Source: Gammaproteobacteria bacterium
Lineage (GTDB): Bacteria; Pseudomonadota; Gammaproteobacteria; Chromatiales; Sedimenticolaceae
Length of the DNA: 5,638 nucleotides
Assembly: GCA_020445245.1 (NCBI GenBank)
Contig: JAGRHB010000137.1
Coordinates: 1-5,638, forward strand
Reading direction: 5' to 3'
The position numbers and the translations under genes were made by a program. The notes beneath the pieces are model-generated. The model was not told the origin of the DNA. It did no database searches and worked only from the letters and a program-made list of their open reading frames with translations. This document shows, piece after piece, positions 1-5,638 of this stretch. Every line of letters starts with the position of its first letter. The stretch's first letter is position 1.

Positions 1-1959
1 CTGCGTGCCGAAGCGACACCAGGTCTTGCCGGCGCAGGTCTTCACCGTGCGCATCGCCTTGCCGTAGGCATGACCGCTGACGAAACCGGCATCAGTCAGA
101 TCCTTCCACATCGCCGGGAGGTCTTCCTTCTTCACGCCGAACAGATCGATACGCTGACCGCCGGTAACTTTCATCTCCGGGACCTTGTACTTGTCCGACA
201 CGTCCGCAATGGCGCGCAGATCATTGGCGGTGCACAAGCCACCGAACATGCGCGGCACTACCGAGTAGGTACCGTCTTTCTGGATATTGCCGTGCGCACG
301 CTCATTGATGAAACGTGACTGTGCATCGTCTTCGTACTCCGCAGGCCAATTGGCCAGCAGGTAGTAGTTCAGCGCCGGGCGACAGCTCGCGCAGCCGTCC
401 GGGGTCTTCCAGTCAAGCGCATCGCGCACCGCCTGCATGGTCTTGAGTTTTCCTTTGCGGATTGCGGCAATCACTTCGTCGTGACTGTGCTCCGTACAGC
501 CACACATGCCTTTCTTGCTCGGCGCCTTGTCGTAACCCTCACCCACAGTGCCGGCGAGAATCGCCTCCACCAGGCCGGTACATGAACCGCAGGAACTCGA
601 TGCCTTGGTATGCGCGCGCACCTCTTCGAGGGTGAACAGCCCCTTTTTGGAAATGGCGTCGACGATGTCACCTTTGCAGACGCCGTTGCAGCCGCAGATC
701 TCGGCGCTGGCCGGCAGCGCCATCACGCTGGCAGAGGCGTCACCGTGACCGGCGTCGCCGAGGTCGTGCTGACCGAAAAGAATGGTACTGCGGAAGGCCG
801 AGATGTCAGTGCCTTCGCGAAGCAACGTGAAATACCAGGTGCCGTCCATGGTGTCGCCATAGAGCACCGCGCCCTTCACCTTGTTGTCACGGATCACGAG
901 TTTCTTGTAGACACCCTGCGACGGATCCTGCAGCACCAGCGTCTCATCGCCCTCTCCCTCGTTGAATTCGCCGGCTGAGAACAGGTCGATACCGGTCACT
1001 TTGAGCTTGGTCGAGGTGACCGATCCCTCGTAGCGCGCAATACCCATCTCGACCAGATGATTGGCCGCCACCTTGGCCTGCTCGAACAAGGGCGCAACCA
1101 GGCCGTAACAGGAACCACGATGCTGTACACACTCGCCGACCGCGTAGACCCTCGGATCGAAGGTCTGCATGGTGTCGTTGACGACGATGCCGCGCTCACA
1201 ATGCAGGCCGGCCTGCTGCGCCAGCGCCATGTTGGGGCGGATGCCGACCGCCATCACCACCAGATCCGTTGCCACTTCCGAGCCGTCGGCAAAGCGCACG
1301 CCGGTCACGCGGTCGTCACCGAGAATCTCGGCGGTCTGCGCCTCCATCAGGAACTGCATGCCACGCGTCTCGAGCGAGGACTTGAGCAGTGCCGAGGCCG
1401 CCTTGTCGAGCTGGCGCTCCATCAGGCTGTCCAGCAGGTGCACAACGTGGACCTCCATGCCCTGCTTCATCAGGCCGTTGGCCGCTTCGAGCCCAAGCAA
1501 GCCACCACCGATCACGACAGCCCGCTTGTAGTCCTTTGCCGCGTGCAACATGGTCTCGACATCGGCGATGTCGCGAAATCCAATCACACCCGCCTTGTCG
1601 TGGCCAGGCACCGGTATGATGAAGGGATTCGAGCCGGTCGCGATCAGCAGGCGGTCATAGCCTGCAACCACACCGTCCCGGGTCCGCACATGTCGCCGGG
1701 CACGATTGATCTCCACGACCGGATCACCGCTGATCAGCCTGATACCCTTTTCGGCGTACCATTCACGACTGTTCAGAATGATGTCGTCGATCGTCTTTTC
1801 GCCCGCCAGCACCGGCGACAGCATGATGCGGTTGTAGTTGGGATGCGGCTCTGCACCGAACACCGTTATCTCGTAGCTGTCCGGGGCGAGCTTGAGCAGT
1901 TCCTCTAGCGTCCGTACACCGGCCATGCCGTTGCCGATCAATACCAGTTTCTGTTTCAT
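1..1959 (-). CDS. nirB: NAD(P)H-dependent nitrite reductase, large subunit NirB (3' end cut by window edge)
   Basis: This enzyme reduces nitrite to ammonium in the cytoplasm with electrons from NAD(P)H, through FAD, Fe-S clusters and siroheme. I translated the whole frame: 653 codons are open from the ATG at 1959 to the window edge. Visible in order are the FAD-binding GNGMAG (residues 9-14), ATGSNP (108-113), the NAD(P)-binding GGGLLGLE (151-158) and VGEC (274-277). Next come two BFD-like [2Fe-2S] sites, C422/C424 with C457/C460 and C486/C488 with C523/C526. The siroheme half-domain begins at NIQKDGTYSVVPR (about 558-570) and includes KTCAGKTWCRFGTQ with C642 and C648, the first pair of the CX5C...CX3C site. 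E. coli NirB is about 850 residues, so roughly 200 C-terminal residues, including the second Cys pair, lie beyond the left edge. It follows nrtC by 63 bases on the same strand. The identification is firm; the cofactor preference (NADH or NADPH) cannot be read. Confidence 0.96.
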   Translation of the reverse strand, partial: MKQKLVLIGNGMAGVRTLEELLKLAPDSYEITVFGAEPHPNYNRIMLSPVLAGEKTIDDIILNSREWYAEKGIRLISGDPVVEINRARRHVRTRDGVVAGYDRLLIATGSNPFIIPVPGHDKAGVIGFRDIADVETMLHAAKDYKRAVVIGGGLLGLEAANGLMKQGMEVHVVHLLDSLMERQLDKAASALLKSSLETRGMQFLMEAQTAEILGDDRVTGVRFADGSEVATDLVVMAVGIRPNMALAQQAGLHCERGIVVNDTMQTFDPRVYAVGECVQHRGSCYGLVAPLFEQAKVAANHLVEMGIARYEGSVTSTKLKVTGIDLFSAGEFNEGEGDETLVLQDPSQGVYKKLVIRDNKVKGAVLYGDTMDGTWYFTLLREGTDISAFRSTILFGQHDLGDAGHGDASASVMALPASAEICGCNGVCKGDIVDAISKKGLFTLEEVRAHTKASSSCGSCTGLVEAILAGTVGEGYDKAPSKKGMCGCTEHSHDEVIAAIRKGKLKTMQAVRDALDWKTPDGCASCRPALNYYLLANWPAEYEDDAQSRFINERAHGNIQKDGTYSVVPRMFGGLCTANDLRAIADVSDKYKVPEMKVTGGQRIDLFGVKKEDLPAMWKDLTDAGFVSGHAYGKAMRTVKTCAGKTWCRFGTQ

Positions 1960-1967
1960 TTTATCTG

Positions 1968-1974
1968 CCTCTCT
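1968..1974 (-). promoter_or_regulatory. Ribosome binding site of nirB
   Basis: The minus strand reads AGAGAGG, 8 bases before the ATG at 1959. This is the strongest Shine-Dalgarno match in the window. Together with the immediate N-terminal FAD motif (MKQKLVLIGNGMAG) it fixes the nirB start. It implies that nirB is translated independently rather than by coupling to nrtC. Confidence 0.8.
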
Positions 1975-1984
1975 ACAACTGGGT

Positions 1985-2012
1985 GACGCCGTGCGTGCTG
2001 TTTCGCAGCGTC
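1985..2012 (-). other. Stem-loop in the nrtC-nirB spacer
   Basis: In the minus-strand transcript GACGC-TGCG pairs with CGCA-(CG bulge)-GCGTC. This gives nine base pairs interrupted by a 2-base bulge, with an 8-base loop. It sits between the nrtC stop codon and the nirB ribosome binding site. No run of U follows it, so it is not a standard intrinsic terminator. It could mark an mRNA processing or stability point, or be chance structure in GC-rich DNA. Only the pairing itself is seen; any role is inference. Confidence 0.4.
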
Positions 2013-2022
2013 GTTTTTCGTT

Positions 2023-4203
2023 TCAGATCGCCTTCTCGGCCAGGCCGCGGGGCGCATCCCCGATTTCCGTCGATGATTCGTTGTCCAGACGTGGCAACCG
2101 TGAGACGGCGAAGCCCTCGATGTAGGACTGCAGCCGCGCGACATCGAACTGCCGGCCGTCCATGAACTGGTCCGGCCCCATGGCAATCGAATCGCCTTCA
2201 GCTGTCAGCGACCAGCCCGCGGTATGCACGCCTTCAAGCTTGTAGTCATGTTCGGGGCAAGGCAGGTTCAGCGCCTGCGCCGCCGCACGAAACACTTCTG
2301 GCTGGTATACCGACATCGCGATGTCTTCGACCTTGACCGATGATTCGATCTGCCCCCAGCGCATCATCTGCGACAGGAACCACAGCGCATGTGAGCGCCA
2401 CGGGAAGTTCGCGGCATAGCGATGGAACACGTTGTAGTCGGGTGCCTTCCGCGGCTTCTCGCCGGACGAGAACTGCAAGGTGCCGGTGAGCGACTTTTCC
2501 AGGACATCGACCGGTGCATTGACGTACCGCCCCTGGCTGAGCAGTTCGCAGGCCTGAGACCTGTTATCCGCCTGATCCAGCCATGCGCAGGCCTGCAATA
2601 GCGCCATCAATACCGCCTGATGTGTATTCGGGTTGCCCTGCGCCCAGCTGCGGGTGACAGCGAATACCTTCTCCGGGTGGTTGTTCCAGATGTCATGACT
2701 GGTAATCAGCGTGCGACCGAGTCCTTCGGATACCGCATAGGTGTTCCACGGTTCACCGACGCAACAGCCGGCGATCAGCCCTGCCCTAAGGTAGTGCCCG
2801 ACCTGCGGCGGCGGCACGACCGTCAGACGCACGTCCTCGTCGGGGTCTATACCCGCATCGGCCATCCAGTAGCGCAAGAGGTAATTGTGCGATGACTGCG
2901 GAAACACTACTGCGAAGCTGAGCTTGGGACGATTCGCCAGGCGGTCCTGATCGATCACCTTCTTCAGCGCCCTCGCCGATCCCGTAGCCGTATCCAGACC
3001 ATCGATACCGGTGGCCAGCATCCGCCCGAAGAGCTCCTTCGACACCGTGATCGCATTACCGTTCAGATCGAGGCTCATCGCCGTGACCATCGGTTGGCAG
3101 TGCCGGTTGTCGAGCCCCGTCGCCAGTGGCATCGCCGCCAGCATCTGAGCGCCGTCCAGCATCCCGGTACATACCTTGTCCCGGATGTTGGCCCAGGAAG
3201 ACTCGCGAGAAAGTTCAACGTCCAGTCCCTGCGCAGCAAAGAACCCCTTCTCTTTGGCCACCACCAGCGGCGCACAGTCGGTCAGCGGGATGAAGCCCAG
3301 TGTGAGCTTGCGCTTCTCGAGGACAGGGGCGACTGACGCCCCCACCGGCAATGGCGAAACCGGAAGACGCACGACGTTTTCAGGCACTTCAGTCGATGCA
3401 CCTGCCGCCGCCGGGGTGGCGGGATTCCGGTGCCGCTCGTGGAGGAACTTCACCACCTCGGCACGGTAGTGGTTAAAGGAAGGGTCTTCGGCGAGTGCGA
3501 GGCGGTTGCGTGGGCGTTCGAGGTCGACATGGAGGATCTCGCCGATCGTGGCGGACGGTCCGTTGCTCATCATCACGATGCGGTCCGACAACAGCACCGC
3601 CTCGTCGACATCGTGGGTGATCATGATCACGGTATTGTTGAGGTGTGCATGAATCTCCATCAGGGAGTCCTGCATGTGTGTGCGGGTCAATGAGTCGAGC
3701 GCACCGAAGGGCTCGTCCATCAACAACACCTTGGGCTGCATGGCGAGCGCACGCGCGATCCCGACACGCTGCTTCATCCCGCCGGAGATCTCGTCCGGCT
3801 TGCGACGCAATGCATGGGACATGTTGACCAGTTCGAGGTTGTGGCGCGTCCACTCATCCCGTTCGGCCTTTGATTTGCTGTGCCGGAACACCTGGTCGAC
3901 GGCCAGTCGCACATTGTCGTAGACACTCAGCCAGGGCAGCAGGGAATGGTTCTGGAAAACCACGGCGCGATCGGGTCCCGGCTCACGCACCTCGCGGTTC
4001 TCCAGCAGCACACCGCCGGCCGTTGCCTGCAGCAGACCCGCGACAATATTGAGCACGGTCGACTTGCCGCAGCCGGAGTGACCGATCAGCGAGATGAATT
4101 CGCCCTCTTCGACTTTCAGGTTGATGTCGTCCAGCACGTTGAGTGGACCATGATCGGTCGGAAAAGTGATGCTGACGTGGTCGATGTTCAGGTATGTGTT
4201 CAT
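2023..4203 (-). CDS. nrtC: Nitrate/nitrite ABC transporter ATP-binding protein NrtC with fused NrtA-like domain
   Basis: This 726-residue protein powers nitrate/nitrite import at the inner face of the cytoplasmic membrane. Residues 1 to about 258 are a complete ABC ATPase: Walker A GHSGCGKST (41-49), Q-loop Q84 in VVFQNHSLLPW, signature ISGGMKQR (139-146), Walker B VLLMDEP (159-165), D-loop GALD (167-170) and H-loop H197 in ITHDVDEA. A Pro/Ala/Val-rich linker (about 260-297) leads to an NrtA/CmpA-like solute-binding domain (about 298-700). That domain shows LGFIPLTDCAPLVVA, FPQSSHNYLLRYW (434-446) and CVGEPWNTY (481-489). The layout matches cyanobacterial NrtC and CmpC. There the extra cytoplasmic domain is regulatory and, in NrtC, is needed for ammonium-promoted inhibition. 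The neighbouring nirB argues for nitrate/nitrite rather than bicarbonate as substrate. No signal peptide is present, as expected. The ATG at 4203 starts right at the family N-terminus but has only a weak GGA ribosome site (4212-4214). No separate NrtD follows. Confidence 0.93.
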   Translation of the reverse strand: MNTYLNIDHVSITFPTDHGPLNVLDDINLKVEEGEFISLIGHSGCGKSTVLNIVAGLLQATAGGVLLENREVREPGPDRAVVFQNHSLLPWLSVYDNVRLAVDQVFRHSKSKAERDEWTRHNLELVNMSHALRRKPDEISGGMKQRVGIARALAMQPKVLLMDEPFGALDSLTRTHMQDSLMEIHAHLNNTVIMITHDVDEAVLLSDRIVMMSNGPSATIGEILHVDLERPRNRLALAEDPSFNHYRAEVVKFLHERHRNPATPAAAGASTEVPENVVRLPVSPLPVGASVAPVLEKRKLTLGFIPLTDCAPLVVAKEKGFFAAQGLDVELSRESSWANIRDKVCTGMLDGAQMLAAMPLATGLDNRHCQPMVTAMSLDLNGNAITVSKELFGRMLATGIDGLDTATGSARALKKVIDQDRLANRPKLSFAVVFPQSSHNYLLRYWMADAGIDPDEDVRLTVVPPPQVGHYLRAGLIAGCCVGEPWNTYAVSEGLGRTLITSHDIWNNHPEKVFAVTRSWAQGNPNTHQAVLMALLQACAWLDQADNRSQACELLSQGRYVNAPVDVLEKSLTGTLQFSSGEKPRKAPDYNVFHRYAANFPWRSHALWFLSQMMRWGQIESSVKVEDIAMSVYQPEVFRAAAQALNLPCPEHDYKLEGVHTAGWSLTAEGDSIAMGPDQFMDGRQFDVARLQSYIEGFAVSRLPRLDNESSTEIGDAPRGLAEKAI

Positions 4204-4276
4204 GGTGCAGATCCAGATGTCGGAGAAGGGCTCTTTTCAAGTGGTGGGTCGTGATGCTTTCGCTTGCACGGTGCGC

Positions 4277-5308
4277 TCAGCGCATGATGGCGTTCTTGTC
4301 CCAGCTGACCGCGCGCTGCATCGCCAACATGCCACGGTCGAGTAGAAAGCCGATGAAGCCGATCACGACGACAGCCACCATGATGCGTGCCAGCGAGTTG
4401 GAGCTGCCGTTCTGAAACTCGTCCCATACGAACTTGCCAAGGCCAGGGTTCTGCGCCAGCATCTCGGCGGCGATCAACACCATCCAGCCGATACCCAGCG
4501 ACAGGCGCAGACCGGTGAACATCATCGGAATGGCCGAAGGCAGGACGATCTTGACAGTCTTGGTCAGCCAGCTCAGCCGCAGTACCCTGCTGACATTGAT
4601 CAGGTCCTTGCTCACACCCGAGACGCCGACTGCGGTATTGATGATGGTTGGCCACAGACAGCACAGCGTGACCGTGATCGCCGAGTTCAGGAACGACTTC
4701 GAGAACCAGGGGTCGTCACTCACGTACACCGCCGACACCACCATCGTGACCAGCGGAAGCCAGGCCAGCGGCGACACCGGCTTGAACACCTGGATGATCG
4801 GATTGAAGGCCTGATACAGCGTCTGATTCATACCGATCACGATGCCGACCGGGATCGCAATCAACGAAGCGATGGCAAAGCCGGTCATCACCGTCCACAG
4901 GCTGGTGAAGATCTGGTCGATGAAGGTCGCCTTGCCGGTGTACTTGCGGTCTTCCATTTTCGCGATGTGCTCGTCTGACTTTCCGGCGGCCATCGCCTTG
5001 TCGATGCGCGCCTGCATGCGTTCGTAGAAGGCAGCCTCGCGTGCCCTCTCATCATGGTGCTCGCCGTAAAGGGCAACGCCCTGCTCCCATACCTTGTCGG
5101 GGCCTGGCAATACGCCTAGCGACGTCTGTACCTTGCTGGCACCGGCAGCCCACAGCAGCAAAAAGACCAGGATCGCTGCGGCGGGCACCAGGACGTTGCG
5201 CGCCAGGTTGCCGGTCAGGTTCACCAGGCGCTCACCGGCCAGAAAATCTAGCGCCCCGGCAAGCGGCGCCGATGCGAATGTCTTACGGTTGCGGATAATC
5301 CCGATCAT
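4277..5308 (-). CDS. nrtB: Nitrate/nitrite ABC transporter permease NrtB
   Basis: This is the integral inner-membrane permease that forms the nitrate path and docks NrtC. From the start at 5308 it has 343 residues. Hydrophobic segments lie near 39-57, 137-160, 180-197, 205-225, 268-285 and 307-325, about six spans. The ATPase-docking (EAA-type) loop is around 238-262, ending in VLPSAIPMMFTGLRLS, typical of the nitrate/sulfonate/taurine permease family. Another family-like stretch is FKPVSPLAWLPLV (175-187). Between the first and second spans is a long, charged, helix-prone region (about 71-128) with many Glu, Asp, Arg and Lys. An upstream ATG at 5380 would give 367 residues and overlap the nrtA stop codon (ATGA). 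I prefer 5308 because a GGAG ribosome site lies 6 bases ahead, and the extra 24 residues (MRHRVRAAWYAG...) look like translated spacer. nrtA lies upstream and nrtC 73 bases downstream. NrtB versus the related CmpB is settled by context. Confidence 0.92.
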   Translation of the reverse strand: MIGIIRNRKTFASAPLAGALDFLAGERLVNLTGNLARNVLVPAAAILVFLLLWAAGASKVQTSLGVLPGPDKVWEQGVALYGEHHDERAREAAFYERMQARIDKAMAAGKSDEHIAKMEDRKYTGKATFIDQIFTSLWTVMTGFAIASLIAIPVGIVIGMNQTLYQAFNPIIQVFKPVSPLAWLPLVTMVVSAVYVSDDPWFSKSFLNSAITVTLCCLWPTIINTAVGVSGVSKDLINVSRVLRLSWLTKTVKIVLPSAIPMMFTGLRLSLGIGWMVLIAAEMLAQNPGLGKFVWDEFQNGSSNSLARIMVAVVVIGFIGFLLDRGMLAMQRAVSWDKNAIMR

Positions 5309-5314
5309 GTCGTA

Positions 5315-5320
5315 CTCCGT
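5315..5320 (-). promoter_or_regulatory. Ribosome binding site deciding the nrtB start
   Basis: The minus strand reads ACGGAG, with GGAG 6 bases before the ATG at 5308. The alternative ATG at 5380 has only AAGGG about 14 bases upstream and a weak GAG nearer. This favours the shorter NrtB and leaves a 68-base spacer after nrtA. Confidence 0.65.
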
Positions 5321-5376
5321 TAGCACTCTGTTCGCTGAGGGGGTCCCGGCGTACCAAGCCGCCCGGACCCTGTGCC

Positions 5377-5638
5377 TCATGGTTTCTCGCTGCCCTTCAA
5401 TCCGATCTCGAAGGCATCGAGATAGGCGTTGGGCTTGGTACCGTCGAAGGTCACACCGTCGATGAACTCGGTCTGCGGTGCCCGGTAGCCGGTCTCGCTG
5501 GCGAAGTCGGGGAATTCGTCGGCAGTCATCTTGCCTTCGGCGATCAGCTCCTTCGCGGCCGTCGCATAGATATCGGGGCGGTACACCGATTTGGCGACCT
5601 CGTCATACCAGCTGTCGTCCCTGGCCTCGGCGATCTGA
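5377..5638 (-). CDS. nrtA: Nitrate/nitrite ABC transporter substrate-binding protein NrtA, C-terminal part (5' end cut by window edge)
   Basis: Only the last 86 codons are in the window, open from the right edge to a TGA at 5377-5379. NrtA is the periplasmic (in some groups lipid-anchored) receptor that binds nitrate/nitrite and delivers it to NrtB. The visible part begins QIAEARDDSWYDEVAKSVYR and continues with PDIYATAAKELIAEGKM. It then has FIDGVTFDGTKPNAYLDAF and ends GLKGSEKP. The VYRPDIY and DGVTFDG...YLDAFEIGL pattern is typical of the NrtA C-terminus. Cyanobacterial NrtA is about 440 residues, so most of the protein, including the signal peptide and nearly all of the ligand pocket, lies beyond the edge. 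It is the first visible gene of the cluster, so the operon promoter should be upstream of it, outside the window. Assignment rests on these motifs plus the nrtB-nrtC-nirB context; a CmpA-type relative is the main alternative. Confidence 0.85.
   Translation of the reverse strand, partial: QIAEARDDSWYDEVAKSVYRPDIYATAAKELIAEGKMTADEFPDFASETGYRAPQTEFIDGVTFDGTKPNAYLDAFEIGLKGSEKP

Noticed and set aside
1057..1908. 283-codon open frame on the plus strand, the longest antisense frame here
   Set aside because: It is the mirror of nirB. The opposite strand encodes continuous NirB with all family motifs, and the plus-strand product (rich in His, Arg and Gln) shows no recognisable domain. GC-rich codon use explains the long open frame.
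4204..4276. The nrtB-nrtC spacer, checked for an internal promoter
   Set aside because: I saw no convincing -35/-10 pair on the minus strand and only a weak GGA ribosome site.
4272..4284. Perfect 5-base inverted repeat (TGCGC/GCGCA) centred on the nrtB stop codon, considered as a terminator
   Set aside because: The stem is only 5 pairs with a 3-base loop, no T tract follows, and nrtC lies 73 bases downstream in what looks like the same operon. Chance is the simpler explanation.
4200..4664. 154-codon minus-strand frame overlapping the nrtB 3' end
   Set aside because: It is a frame-shifted shadow of nrtB. The product is rich in Arg, Gln and His with no motif, whereas the nrtB frame continues through recognisable permease sequence to its own stop.
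2023..5638. Assignment of the transporter as a bicarbonate importer (CmpABC)
   Set aside because: The families are close and motifs alone do not fully separate them, but linkage to nirB in the same orientation favours nitrate/nitrite.
1..5638. CRISPR arrays, tRNA/rRNA genes, insertion sequences and long repeats
   Set aside because: None seen. The window is almost entirely coding for four metabolic genes, with spacers of 63-73 bases.

Overview
The window is GC-rich, tightly packed bacterial DNA. It carries one polycistronic nitrate/nitrite assimilation cluster, all transcribed leftward on the minus strand. Read in the direction of transcription (right to left), the order is nrtA (3' end only), nrtB, nrtC and nirB (5' three quarters only). 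Both outer genes run off the window. The protein style suggests a proteobacterium, probably a gammaproteobacterium. The NirB N-terminus, GNGMAG followed by EPHPNYNRIMLSP, looks like the Pseudomonas/Burkholderia type rather than the E. coli type. This lineage guess is inferred from remembered family sequences, not from a search.

Layout. 5377-5638 holds the last 86 codons of the periplasmic nitrate-binding protein NrtA. 4277-5308 is the permease NrtB; the start at 5308 is preferred over one at 5380. 2023-4203 is a long NrtC, in which an ABC ATPase is fused through a Pro/Ala/Val-rich linker to an NrtA-like solute-binding domain. 1-1959 is the large subunit of NAD(P)H-dependent siroheme nitrite reductase, NirB. 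It is open from its ATG to the window edge and stops just after the first Cys pair of the siroheme/[4Fe-4S] site. Gaps between genes are 63-73 bases (68 between nrtA and nrtB with the preferred start). They hold ribosome binding sites and one modest stem-loop, but no convincing promoter or intrinsic terminator. The operon promoter should lie beyond the right edge, upstream of nrtA.

How the genes work together. NrtA captures nitrate (and probably nitrite) outside the inner membrane, NrtB forms the channel and NrtC powers it. NirB, with a small NirD subunit expected beyond the left edge, reduces cytoplasmic nitrite to ammonium. A nitrate reductase (NasA type) is needed to link the two steps but is not in this window. 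The cyanobacterial system has two ATPases, NrtC (fused) and NrtD (unfused). Here nirB follows nrtC directly, so NrtC may act as a homodimer.

Nothing here looks like a wholly undescribed system. The points most worth a second look are the fused sensor-like domain on NrtC without an adjacent NrtD, the two complete Cys4 [2Fe-2S] sites in NirB, the long charged insert in NrtB, and the stem-loop between nrtC and nirB.
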